Part shown: piece after piece, positions 51,351-59,527 of the stretch
How positions within the stretch are numbered: the first letter of the stretch is position 1
Layout: each line of letters begins with the position of its first letter
Source: Deltaproteobacteria bacterium
Lineage (GTDB): Bacteria > Myxococcota_A > UBA9160 > UBA4427
Direction: 5' to 3'
DNA: 64,000 nt
Assembly: GCA_002719955.1 (NCBI GenBank)
Contig: PBFW01000016.1
Location: 124,001-188,000, forward strand
The notes under the pieces: model-generated
Database searches by the model: none
Told to the model about the DNA's origin: nothing
What the model saw: only the letters and a program-made list of their open reading frames with translations
Program-made: the position numbers and the translations under genes

Positions 51351-52007
51351 TCATCGACTGGGATCCCCGCCGACCATCGCGCTGATCTCGCGCCCAGCAC
51401 CAGCCTCCGAGGGTGGGCCGGGGAGGCGAGGGGCGCTGTCGTGACGAGGTTCGTAGTGGATCAGGAAATCACCTTTGCCGCGGCCCTGGTCGAAGCTGCT
51501 CCCGTCGAGAAAGAATCGCGTCCTTGCTCTGGCTTCCTCGTTCGAGAATCCCTCGTATTCGATCCTGTAGATGGCGGAATAGATGACGGCGCGACCGTAG
51601 CCGTGAAAGCAGTGGATCAACACCGGATAGGAAGCGCTGTCATCCATCACCTCGAAGAACCTCTCTAGGTTCTCTTCGGTCGGGACCTGACCGGATGGAA
51701 TGTTGATATGCCTGACACCGGCAAGCTCCTCGATCGCCTGCCTCTCCAGATCGATCCCATCGCGCTCACCGGACTCCAGGCTTCCCTCGTCCTGGGGCTC
51801 GCGGAGATCGACGACGGTCCTGATACCGTAGCGATCGACAAAGCGGGCGATCTCTTCCGGCGGCATTCTCCCGGATTTGTAGACGGTGTCCCTGGAGATG
51901 ACCTCGAAACGATAGTTGAAGAACACGTACCAGACATGGAAGAGTCCGAGAAGAATGATGATCGACAGAAGAATCGATCGCGCGCATCTCCTTCTGTGAA
52001 GATTCAT
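51351..52007 (-). CDS. Membrane-anchored dual-specificity/tyrosine phosphatase-like protein
   Basis: A 218-residue protein with an N-terminal transmembrane helix (about 11-31, SILLSIIILLGLFHVWYVFF) and an extracytoplasmic or periplasm-facing phosphatase domain. The phosphatase loop is Cys133-F-H-G-Y-G-Arg139 after LIHC, matching C-x5-R. VVDLREPQDEG is the typical general region of DSP-like phosphatases. It is out of place among catabolic enzymes. Start ATG 52007 has GAGG eight bases upstream; a GTG at 52016 would add three residues. It converges on the amidohydrolase. Substrate (phosphoprotein, lipid phosphate or polysaccharide-linked) is unknown. Confidence 0.82.
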   Translation of the reverse strand: MNLHRRRCARSILLSIIILLGLFHVWYVFFNYRFEVISRDTVYKSGRMPPEEIARFVDRYGIRTVVDLREPQDEGSLESGERDGIDLERQAIEELAGVRHINIPSGQVPTEENLERFFEVMDDSASYPVLIHCFHGYGRAVIYSAIYRIEYEGFSNEEARARTRFFLDGSSFDQGRGKGDFLIHYEPRHDSAPRLPGPPSEAGAGREISAMVGGDPSR

Positions 52008-52254
52008 CCGATCCACCTCAGAGCGCGAAGTCGCGATCCGCGAATCCCTCCGAACTCACGGGAACGCGCCAGATCCGCGCACCGATCCCCGCACCTCGTC
52101 CCAATCGACCCGGCCGGGGAAAGTCGACGGCTCGGAGGCTAGCATCCGATCACCCCGGCATACGCTTCGCCGAGGGATGAGGGGGGAGAATCGATCGAGC
52201 CGGGTAGACTCCCCCCTCGTTCACGACTTGCCGCGCCCATGGGGAGAAAACGAG

Positions 52255-52626
52255 ATGATTGGATACGTAACGCTGGGAACCAACGACCTGGAGAGAGGGG
52301 GTGCTTTCTACGAGAGTTTGCTGGCAGTGGCCGGCGCAAAAAAAATCTCGACGACGGAACGAATGGTCGTCTTCGGGACTCGGCCCGATGCGCCCATGCT
52401 GATGATCTGCACCCCCTTCGACAAACAAGAGGCCACCTTCGGCAACGGCGTCATGGTCGCCCTCAAGGTCGATTCGCAAGAGATCGTGGATCAGATGCAT
52501 GCAAAGGCCCTCGAACTCGGCGGGACAGACGAGGGCGCACCTGGCCCGCGTGGAGACAGCGGCGCCTACTTCGCCTATTTCCGGGACCTGGACGGCAACA
52601 AGATTGCAGCGTTCCAGATGGGCTGA
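52255..52626 (+). CDS. VOC-superfamily (glyoxalase-fold) protein
   Basis: A 123-residue single-module VOC protein. It starts MIGYVTLGTNDLERGGAFY and ends with YFRDLDGNKIAAFQM, the conserved metal-binding C-terminal motif with its Asp-Gly-Asn-Lys. GGGGAGA lies eight bases before ATG 52255. At this size it would act as a domain-swapped dimer. Many such proteins are lactoylglutathione-lyase-like or of unknown function. It stands alone between divergent and convergent neighbours and ends facing an SDR. Confidence 0.85.
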   Translation: MIGYVTLGTNDLERGGAFYESLLAVAGAKKISTTERMVVFGTRPDAPMLMICTPFDKQEATFGNGVMVALKVDSQEIVDQMHAKALELGGTDEGAPGPRGDSGAYFAYFRDLDGNKIAAFQMG

Positions 52627-52681
52627 TCGACTCATCTCGATCCGTGGGGGGGGAGCGCAGCCATTCTCCACCGCCTCGCCT

Positions 52682-53473
52682 TCAGAGGGGTGCAACGGGC
52701 ACCGACATCGCCGGCGCTTCGGCCCCCCCGTCCACCTGAAAGACCTTGCCCGTGACCCAACCCGCCGCGGGCGACGCCAGAAAGAGCGCGCAGGCAGCGA
52801 TATCTTCCACCGTGCCCGGCCGATGCATCGGGGTATTTTCCTCGAATTGTGCGCGCAGCGCGTCGTTGGTGAGCACCACTTCGAGAGCATCGGTCGCGAT
52901 GCCGCCGACCCCGATGGCATTGACGCGAATCCTGGGGGCGATCTCTGCCGCCAGATTGCGCGTCATCATATTGAGCGCCGCCTTGCCCGCGCCGTAGGCC
53001 ACGAAGGAGGTCTGCACCATATCCCCGGAGCGAGACGAGATATTGACGATCGCGCCCTCACCCGCCGTTTCGACCATATGCGGGATACACAACTTCGAGA
53101 GCAGGAACGCCTGGGTCACGTTCATTCTCAGCGCTCGCTCGAAATATCCTTCACTGGTTTCGAGGGCCGCTCTCGGACCCGTGCCGCCCGCATTGTTGAC
53201 AAGAACGTCCAGACGACCAAATTCGGCGAGTGTCGCTTCGACCAGCGCCTCGAGATCCTCGGTCTCAGTCACGTCCGTCCGGACGGCGAGCGCACGACGT
53301 CCACGAGCCTCGACTTGCTTGACGGTGTCCTCGAGGTCTTCCTGAGTGCGTGCGGCGCAAACGATCTCAGCACCGGCTTCGGCAAAGGCGAGGGCGATCC
53401 CGCGGCCGATCCCCTTGCCGGCCCCGGTTACAATGGCGACCTTGTCCGTTAGTCTGAACCGGTCGAGAATCAT
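52682..53473 (-). CDS. Short-chain dehydrogenase/reductase
   Basis: A 263-residue classical SDR. The cofactor motif TGAGKGIG, NNAGG, and the catalytic SSRSG and YGAGK segments are present; the C-terminus reads FQVDGGAEAPA, typical of 7-alpha-hydroxysteroid-dehydrogenase-like and fatty-acid-type members. CAARTQ after strand two favours NADP. The stop of the upstream molybdopterin oxidoreductase gene lies 28 bases ahead of its start, so they are probably in one transcript. It likely reduces or oxidises a hydroxyl/keto group of the pathway intermediate. Confidence 0.87.
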   Translation of the reverse strand: MILDRFRLTDKVAIVTGAGKGIGRGIALAFAEAGAEIVCAARTQEDLEDTVKQVEARGRRALAVRTDVTETEDLEALVEATLAEFGRLDVLVNNAGGTGPRAALETSEGYFERALRMNVTQAFLLSKLCIPHMVETAGEGAIVNISSRSGDMVQTSFVAYGAGKAALNMMTRNLAAEIAPRIRVNAIGVGGIATDALEVVLTNDALRAQFEENTPMHRPGTVEDIAACALFLASPAAGWVTGKVFQVDGGAEAPAMSVPVAPL

Positions 53474-53501
53474 CTGAGGGCTCCCCTCCGGCGTGGCCCG
53501 A

Positions 53502-55715
53502 TCAAAGGGTCACGCGAACGGGAATCGAACTCAGGCGCGGAAGGCCGGTATAGGGCTCCTCGTAGTCGAGATCGGCGCTCGCGAGCGCACCCGTGTGATT
53601 GCCCATTGAAAAGGGCTGGGGCTCGCCCGGGTCGGAGCCGGTGGCCAATCTCTCGAGATCGATTCCATAGCTATGACTCATCGAGACGAGACCGCGGCGC
53701 AGATCTTCCGACTCCATCACCACTGCATGGACCGTATCTCGACGAGAGGTAATGGCCACGATCGCGCCCGGCGCGATGCCGATATCCTGCATGTCGGCCG
53801 GATGCATATGTGCGGGATGATGCGGCCGAGCGCGCACCAGCTTCGGTTGGTCTCGCCCCAGTGAGTTCAACGTATTCTCCTGACGCCGACAGATGAGGCG
53901 GAACGGAAATTCGTCGTCGCCCTCGAGCGAGCCGCTTTCCAGGGCTTCATCGAGTTGCGCCAACATCACTTCGTCGCCGAGTTCGAGAAAACCCTGGCTG
54001 TCGGGATCCCGCGCGAGCACCTGAGCGTTCGGATCCTCGTAGACCTGACCGGCATGATGTCTGCGGACCTCGGAAAGGGGAATCCGAGAGCCTTCCGTCA
54101 GCACGTCGAAGAGTTCATCGGTGGTCGGCGTATTCTGCATGTCGAGGGCCACCCGGCGTGCCGGCGGATCCCCCGGAGTGCGAATCGCTCCCACGTAGAG
54201 CTGCAGATCGAGCTCCATTTCGCGCGCCAGGAGATAAAAGAGTTCCCAATCCTCGAGCAGTTCGGAACCGTCGGGCGGATCAACGAGCGCCTCACGATAG
54301 GCTGCGTAGGGCAAGGCATAACCCCAGCCCGGTGCATGGCTCTCCAACTCTTCGAAATCGTAGGAGAGCGCCGGGATCTCCGGGACGAGCTTGGGCGGCA
54401 TGACGTAGTCCGCGAATTGACCGGTCTGGGTCTGCTTGGGATCCAACACCACGAGCAGGTCGAGACGCTCGAGCGCGGCTCGGGTCTTGGCCTGATCCGG
54501 CCACGACATCAGCGGGTTGCCCCCCAGGCAGATGAGCGCGCGAATCTGGCCCTCTCCCTCGAGCAGGATCTCGTCCGCCAGCGCGGAAGTCGGCAACCCG
54601 CATGCGGTATTCGAGAGGCCGCGCGTGCGAAGCTTCGGCGGGAACCCCCACGCTGGGGTCGGCGCCAGGGGCTGGGCGCGCCGCGGTCCACGGGGCACGA
54701 GCACACCGGGGTTCGGATCGAGATCCCCCTCGCGAGCCCGGAAACCACAGAGCGTCACGAGGCAGGCCAGCAGATATTCGGTGAGGGTGCCACGCGAGGA
54801 AAAATTCGCGCCGGTCCCCGCATTGGCGCCACCGGTTACCGAGGAGGCGAAGACGCGCGTCGCCTCGAGCAGGTCGGTCGCCGGAACGTCCGCCCTCCGC
54901 TCGACGAATTCCGGGGTAAAGGACTCGACGTGCTGACGCAGCACCTCGAGATTGCGCGTGTTCTCGTCGACGAAGTTCTTGTCGAAGAGTCCTTCCTCGA
55001 GAACGATCCGAACCATGCCCGCCAGCACGGCGGCATCCTCGCCGGGCACGGGCTGGAGATGGAGCAACGCCTTCTTCGCCGTCTCGCTTCGGCGCGGGTC
55101 GATGACGATGAGCTTGATTCCGCGCTTCAGGGCGCGATTGAGATGCCAGGCCGGGTTGAGGGTCGGAATCCCGCCCAGTCCCGACACCAGGGGATTCGTA
55201 CCCACGAAGAGCCACGTCTCCGCCGTCGCAAATGGCTGCCCTCCACCCTGCCATTGCCCGTGGAGGGCCCGCGCAAGGAATTTGCCCGGCTGATCGATCG
55301 AACCACAACTGAACGACATCGGGGAGCCCAGCGCGTTCATGAAGGCACCCGCCAGCAGGCTGGCCGGCGGAGCGAGCGCATAGGTCCCGGTGTAGAGCGC
55401 GACGGAGGCGGGCCCGTGCTCGTCCACCAGGACACGAAGTCGATCCGCGATCTCAGAGATCGCCGTCTCGGGGGAGGTCGACTCGAAATCACCGCTCGGC
55501 GCCTTGCGAAGCGGGCGCAGGAGACGATTCGGACCATAGAGCTGCGTCGTAACGTCTCGTCCCCGCGCGCAGGTATAGCCGTGGGACGCGGGATCGTCCT
55601 TGTCTCCGATCAGACCGACGACCCGTCCGTCCTCGATCTCCATGAAGACACCACAGGAAATCATGCAATTGCGACACACCGCGCGTGTCCGAATCTTGTT
55701 CGTCGAATCCGTCAT
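53502..55715 (-). CDS. Molybdopterin-dependent oxidoreductase (DMSO-reductase family)
   Basis: A 737-residue member of the complex iron-sulfur molybdoenzyme superfamily. A [4Fe-4S] cluster motif Cys14-x2-Cys17-x3-Cys21-x27-Cys49 is at the N-terminus. SCGSIDQPGK (136-145) contains Cys137, a candidate molybdenum ligand. ICLGGNPLMSWPD, FADYVMPP and the C-terminal RPHHPAHMHPADM match the pterin-binding domains. There is no Tat signal, so a cytoplasmic location is likely. The usual electron-transfer and membrane subunits are not adjacent, which is unusual. Start 55715 is used because MTDSTNKIRT precedes the cluster motif. Substrates of similar soluble members include formate and hydroxylated or unsaturated compounds; unresolved here. 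Confidence 0.86.
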   Translation of the reverse strand: MTDSTNKIRTRAVCRNCMISCGVFMEIEDGRVVGLIGDKDDPASHGYTCARGRDVTTQLYGPNRLLRPLRKAPSGDFESTSPETAISEIADRLRVLVDEHGPASVALYTGTYALAPPASLLAGAFMNALGSPMSFSCGSIDQPGKFLARALHGQWQGGGQPFATAETWLFVGTNPLVSGLGGIPTLNPAWHLNRALKRGIKLIVIDPRRSETAKKALLHLQPVPGEDAAVLAGMVRIVLEEGLFDKNFVDENTRNLEVLRQHVESFTPEFVERRADVPATDLLEATRVFASSVTGGANAGTGANFSSRGTLTEYLLACLVTLCGFRAREGDLDPNPGVLVPRGPRRAQPLAPTPAWGFPPKLRTRGLSNTACGLPTSALADEILLEGEGQIRALICLGGNPLMSWPDQAKTRAALERLDLLVVLDPKQTQTGQFADYVMPPKLVPEIPALSYDFEELESHAPGWGYALPYAAYREALVDPPDGSELLEDWELFYLLAREMELDLQLYVGAIRTPGDPPARRVALDMQNTPTTDELFDVLTEGSRIPLSEVRRHHAGQVYEDPNAQVLARDPDSQGFLELGDEVMLAQLDEALESGSLEGDDEFPFRLICRRQENTLNSLGRDQPKLVRARPHHPAHMHPADMQDIGIAPGAIVAITSRRDTVHAVVMESEDLRRGLVSMSHSYGIDLERLATGSDPGEPQPFSMGNHTGALASADLDYEEPYTGLPRLSSIPVRVTL

Positions 55716-55984
55716 CGTGCTGCTCCACACGGACCCGGCGGGCGGGCCGTCTCGTCATCTGGGTCCGGGCAGAAATCTACCTGTTTGGGTTCGAGTTGGG
55801 TACGCCGCTCGCCCCTGGGAAAGCGGGGGCTACCCCCTCTGAAAGCTATCTCCAGAGATCCCATCCGGCCTTCTCGCCGGCGCATTCTCAGGGGATCCCG
55901 GCGGATTCGAAACTTTCGGAATTCTGCTCGAGCGCCCCGGAAGGAATCGAGATTCCGCGACAGGCGCTCGATCTCTCCGCGGGC

Positions 55985-56689
55985 TCAGACGGACGCGGGC
56001 GGAAAGCTCCGCAGGATGAACTCGCTGGTCACCGTTAGGTCCAACGCCTCGTGGCCGATGAATCCCTCGACGCGTTCGTCCGAGCGTTCCTGCATCTCGA
56101 GCGGGACGTAGCGGTCCGGATCCAGGAAGTCTTCGAATTCGGGCCAATTCTCGATCACGATCCCCCGATAGGGTGGCGCACCGGGCGTCAACACGCGCGC
56201 GACGACATTGCGCTCGTAGCGCCAGCGCCGGGGATGGAACTCGAAACTGAAGGGCGTGTGCTGATCGTGCCAGAGGCGGAAGAATTCTTCGTCAGCGAGC
56301 CGATCCGGCTGCGGGAACGCGCAGACCTGCGAAATCCCGGTGCTCCGCTCGCCGTCGCACCAGTCGCGATCGGTGTAGGGCTGGGGCACCGACTCCGTCA
56401 CGAGATAGCCATCGATCGAACTCCCCGCGTCGCGCAATGCCTCTTCGAGGGATCCCCGATCGTCGAGGGATTCGAGCCAGACCGACACACTGGCCGAAAT
56501 CGATGCACCGCATCCGAAAAGCCGCTCGCGAGTGACGCGCGGATCGCTCGCCAGATCAGCTACCCGCAGGGTGAGCCCACTCACCCCGGTTTCCAGGATC
56601 CGTTTCGACACCTCGCCCAACAGTCGGTCGCGGAAATCCTCGATCGGATCACTCGCGTCCTTTCTCGCGATGTAGATGAGCTTTTCCAA
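55985..56689 (-). CDS. EthD/Dabb-type dimeric alpha-beta barrel protein
   Basis: The conserved part spans about residues 1-234 from TTG 56689, a start preceded by GGGGGTCG; no ATG lies near and the extended frame is non-homologous. The N-terminal half (LEKLIYIARKDASDPIEDFR) and the C-terminal half (FFRLWHDQHTPFSFE, VIENWPEFEDFLDPDRY) each look like an EthD module, so it is a tandem ferredoxin-like barrel. EthD proteins accompany P450s in ether degradation, or act as dehydratases and cyclases in polyketide pathways; none of these roles can be assigned. It is on the same strand as the small protein and DUF1214-like genes upstream. Confidence 0.72.
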   Translation of the reverse strand: MEKLIYIARKDASDPIEDFRDRLLGEVSKRILETGVSGLTLRVADLASDPRVTRERLFGCGASISASVSVWLESLDDRGSLEEALRDAGSSIDGYLVTESVPQPYTDRDWCDGERSTGISQVCAFPQPDRLADEEFFRLWHDQHTPFSFEFHPRRWRYERNVVARVLTPGAPPYRGIVIENWPEFEDFLDPDRYVPLEMQERSDERVEGFIGHEALDLTVTSEFILRSFPPASV

Positions 56690-56874
56690 ATATTCGACCC
56701 CCGCGACCAGCGTAGCGCGAAGTCGAATTCCGGATTCGCCCCACGTGGCTCCGCGGGGCGACACACGACAGAAAAATCCCCGGGGCCCATCGGATCCCGG
56801 GGAATTCGAAACCCGCCCAGCCTTCCATCGGCGATCGAGCCCGATGGGGCCGACACGATGGGGGCAGTCGAAGC

Positions 56875-57075
56875 TCAGGCGGAGACTTCGAATTCCTCGA
56901 GGATCGCATTCGACACGATCTCGCCCGCCGGATCGTTGGCGGATTCTCGTTCGAAGGCCTGATATTCGGCATTGCTCTCCGTCGCTTTCGCCGCCTTGGC
57001 CCAGGCGTCCCAATCATCCACGGTCGAAGAGAAGAGGACGGCTTCGCGGATCGGATCAGTCCACGTGCTATCCAC
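56875..57075 (-). CDS. Small conserved-looking protein, possible Dabb-domain remnant
   Basis: A 66-residue frame from GTG 57075, overlapping the stop of the DUF1214-like gene by eight bases, which suggests translational coupling. The sequence contains DDWDAWAKAAKATESNAEYQ, an acidic middle and ends with AILEEFEVS. It resembles the end of NIPSNAP/antibiotic-monooxygenase-type barrel proteins, so it may be a short family member or a truncated one. Codon use matches its neighbours. An EthD-like gene follows after 185 bases. I cannot name a function. Confidence 0.55.
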   Translation of the reverse strand: MDSTWTDPIREAVLFSSTVDDWDAWAKAAKATESNAEYQAFERESANDPAGEIVSNAILEEFEVSA

Positions 57076-58276
57076 GCAGCTCCGACAGGGGCACCACCCG
57101 GGCGCGGGGTGTCTCGATATCGCCCTCCGGGAGCAGAAAACGCCAATACACGAGACCGCTCGGCCGACCTTCCGTGTCGATCCAATTGGGAACGCCGGGA
57201 TCGCGGCCCGCGATCACGATGCGATAGCGTCCCTCCGAATCCAGCTTCGTCTGGGCACGGTTCAGCGAAATCTGGCGACTTCCGTAGTCGTAGGATTGGA
57301 GGAAACGATTCCAGAGCATGACGCTCGAGAAGCGACAAGTCGGGAAACGGCCCTCCATCACGAGTGCCTGGTCCGGACGCAGGACATAGGGCGCCGACGC
57401 GTACGCATTATCGGGCGCGGCGAACGCCATTCCAGCGGGCTTGGCGGGTGCATTGAAGCGATTGGGGATCAGGGAGACCCAGCTCGGCTGGTTCTCCGCC
57501 GCCCGCAGCGGCTGGTCGACAGTCGTTCCGCGCACATAGGAGATCACTCGCCGAATCGAACGCGCGATCGACGCATCGTCGGGGCTGGGCGCCGGACCCG
57601 GATCCTCGACGGGCGCAATCGCAATCGGCACGACCTTGAGCTGATCCGCCGCGACCGGCCGAAGGGTTTCGAAATAGCTCCGCGTCGTGACCGTCCGAGC
57701 GTCGGCGGGCAATTTCACCGTATTCGGCCCGGAGACGTCGGGGCCGAGAAGAAGCTCATAGCTACCATCCTTTGCGATCGCGAACTCCGAGTCGTTGATT
57801 GCGCCCTCCGTTCGCTCCGGATATCCCCCCTCCTCACCGCCCGCCTCGATGGTAAACGACGTGTAGACCGCACCCGCGGTATTGCCGCGGATGCGATAGC
57901 GACGGTCCCCGCGGATCGGTGCCTCGAAATAGACTGCATCGGGTTGATCCCCGAGCAGTTTCCGCGTGGGCGAGATGATCCGTCGAAAGCTCGGCCTCTC
58001 GGGATCGTATTCGAAACGCAGGAAGAGCCCCGTCTGCAGGACGTGCAGGAGGAAGCGATGGCCGTCGCTCACATCCCCAGGCCGGGTGATGCCGCGCTGG
58101 GCATTCAGATACCCGGCTTCGACCTCCTGGAGCGTCCGAGCGAGATCGGCATAGGCCTGACCGCTCTCGGTGGCTGGCCGAGAACCCTCCTCGCCGGCCA
58201 GCGCACGGTCTGCAAGGGGAAGTAAAGAAAGCGCTCCGGCGAGGCTCGCGCCCTTCATGAAATCACGTCGATCCAT
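57068..58276 (-). CDS. Exported DUF1214-domain protein with Tat signal
   Basis: A 402-residue protein. The N-terminus MDRRDFMKGASLAGALSLLP carries a twin-arginine motif (RRDFMK) followed by a hydrophobic core and a cleavage-like ALA, so it is probably exported folded. The C-terminal 200 residues contain PDNAYASAPYVLRPDQALVMEG and WRFLLPEGD, typical of DUF1214 proteins, which are linked to lipid or halogenated-compound metabolism without a known reaction. ATG 58276 follows CGAGGACGAG; an in-frame extension to 58306 would disrupt the Tat signal. It heads the cluster that runs to the molybdopterin enzyme. Confidence 0.82.
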   Translation of the reverse strand: MDRRDFMKGASLAGALSLLPLADRALAGEEGSRPATESGQAYADLARTLQEVEAGYLNAQRGITRPGDVSDGHRFLLHVLQTGLFLRFEYDPERPSFRRIISPTRKLLGDQPDAVYFEAPIRGDRRYRIRGNTAGAVYTSFTIEAGGEEGGYPERTEGAINDSEFAIAKDGSYELLLGPDVSGPNTVKLPADARTVTTRSYFETLRPVAADQLKVVPIAIAPVEDPGPAPSPDDASIARSIRRVISYVRGTTVDQPLRAAENQPSWVSLIPNRFNAPAKPAGMAFAAPDNAYASAPYVLRPDQALVMEGRFPTCRFSSVMLWNRFLQSYDYGSRQISLNRAQTKLDSEGRYRIVIAGRDPGVPNWIDTEGRPSGLVYWRFLLPEGDIETPRARVVPLSELRG

Positions 58277-58871
58277 CACTCGTCCTCGTTTCCGGCGTCT
58301 CGGCAACGCCTGCCGGATGCCCCGTTTATGTCTTTCGGATCACGAGCTGCCGATCCGGGCCGAGAAAGCTTACTGAATCGCTGCCGCCAGGAGGGAGAAG
58401 TTCCAGCTTCTTCTGCGCTTCGTCCCGGCGCGCATCCGACCGCTGATGGCCTCGCCCCCGACCGACGCCCATTCGGCCCCGCGATTGCCGGCGGCGACCG
58501 CGGAAGAGCCGCCTAAACTCTCCACGCCCGGAAGGGAGTTCGACGTGCCGTCCAAGAGGATCGATCCAGCCACAATTCCGCTCACGCGACGTGGGCTCCT
58601 CAGGCGTGGCGCGCAGGCTGCGGGGGGGGCTGGTACGAGAACGGGTTAGAATCGGTGCGAGCGGAGCGGTTTTTCGGGTTGTTACCCGGTGGGGCTCGGA
58701 AGGTCGCGAGCGATCGACGCGTTGAGCGACCCAATCGTGTGCCGACGCGCTTCTGCGTCCGCGTGGCCTGCTAGGCTCGGGGGAACGTGTACCGAGCCAG
58801 AAAAGATCGAGCATGCGCTGCCGATCGCAGCCCTTGCCCTCCCCCACTGAAGAGCAGCCACGGCCCCCACG
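58277..58871. other. 595-base gap without a supported gene
   Basis: The region between the DUF1214-like gene (minus) and the membrane protein gene (plus). A plus-strand frame near 58545-58649 encodes LTRRGLLRRGAQAAGG, resembling a Tat signal, but it ends after a run of eight G and lacks a start with a binding site. Beyond the G run another frame reads without stop for about 50 codons. A decayed exported-protein gene is possible but unproven. No tRNA or terminator was recognised. Confidence 0.35.
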
Positions 58872-59327
58872 ATGTATTCCGCCATCCTCATCGCACACTC
58901 GTGGCTGCGCTATCCCGTCCTGGTGGCGGGCATCGCCTTGTTGGCGCTGGCGCTCGGAGCCTGCCTGGGGCGCAGGACCGCGGCCCCGAAGATCGAGCGC
59001 GCGCATCTGATCTTTCTGAGCCTGCTCGATAGTCAGATGACGCTGGGGCTCCTGCTCTACTTCTGGCTCAGTCCCCTCACCGCGGCGGCGATGGTGGATC
59101 TAGCTGCCACCATGAAAGAACCCGAACTCCGCTTCTTCGGCATCGAACATATCTCCACGATGGTGATCGCCGTGACGGCTGCCCATCTCGGACGCGCACG
59201 CGCCAAACGCGTCCCGACCGAGGCCCGCGGAAAGATCGTGCTCCTCGCGCAGTTGGTCTGGCTCTTCCTGACGCTGCTGGCCATCCCCTGGCCCGAGTTC
59301 TACATCACCCGGCCGCTGTTGCGTTGA
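58872..59327 (+). CDS. Four-helix integral membrane protein of unknown function
   Basis: A 151-residue protein with four hydrophobic segments at about 5-33, 45-68, 87-109 and 120-141. His residues occur in the first (AHSWLRY) and third (EHISTMV) segments, which could bind haem or a metal, but this is speculative. A short cytoplasmic loop carries RARAKR. No close family was recognised. The start at 58872 is the first ATG of the frame; a clear ribosome binding site is not visible. It precedes the AT-rich region and the TetR gene, and may be regulated separately. Confidence 0.7.
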   Translation: MYSAILIAHSWLRYPVLVAGIALLALALGACLGRRTAAPKIERAHLIFLSLLDSQMTLGLLLYFWLSPLTAAAMVDLAATMKEPELRFFGIEHISTMVIAVTAAHLGRARAKRVPTEARGKIVLLAQLVWLFLTLLAIPWPEFYITRPLLR

Positions 59328-59382
59328 TGAGCCGAACGGCCGCCGACGGGGATCCGAGGCACCCGGACGATAGACCCAACTT

Positions 59383-59398
59383 CAAAACGAACGTTTTG
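59383..59398. promoter_or_regulatory. Perfect 7-bp inverted repeat, candidate TetR operator
   Basis: CAAAACG-AA-CGTTTTG is a perfect dyad with a two-base centre, too tight for a terminator stem. It lies 56 bases after the membrane-protein stop and about 130 bases upstream of the TetR start, at the edge of an AT-rich segment. Its size and symmetry fit a TetR-family operator. No second copy was found in the window. Confidence 0.5.
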
Positions 59399-59491
59399 AT
59401 GTCATTTCGTTCACGGACGACCCATTAATTATCAGTTAACTATTTGTTTTTACACAATTAAAATATATTCCCTGATCTGACTCAGTCATAA

Positions 59492-59520
59492 TTAAACTTT
59501 TTTAGCACTTTTTGTATACT
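59492..59520 (+). promoter_or_regulatory. Candidate promoter giving a leaderless TetR mRNA
   Basis: TATACT at 59515-59520 is a good -10 element with a TTAAAC at 59492-59497 as a poor -35 at 17-base spacing. The ATG of the TetR gene starts seven bases after the -10 box, so transcription would begin at or next to the start codon. No ribosome binding site precedes the ATG. The promoter sits in a 120-base stretch with 35 G or C, far below the surrounding GC content. Confidence 0.5.
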
Positions 59521-59527
59521 CAATCCG

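Noticed and set aside
53955-56111. Plus-strand frame of 718 codons opposite the molybdopterin enzyme
   Set aside because: The minus strand carries the [4Fe-4S] and pterin-binding motifs; the plus frame is Arg-rich and unlike any protein.
58545-58649. Short frame resembling a Tat signal peptide
   Set aside because: No start with a binding site, ends after a G run, and nothing recognisable follows in any frame.
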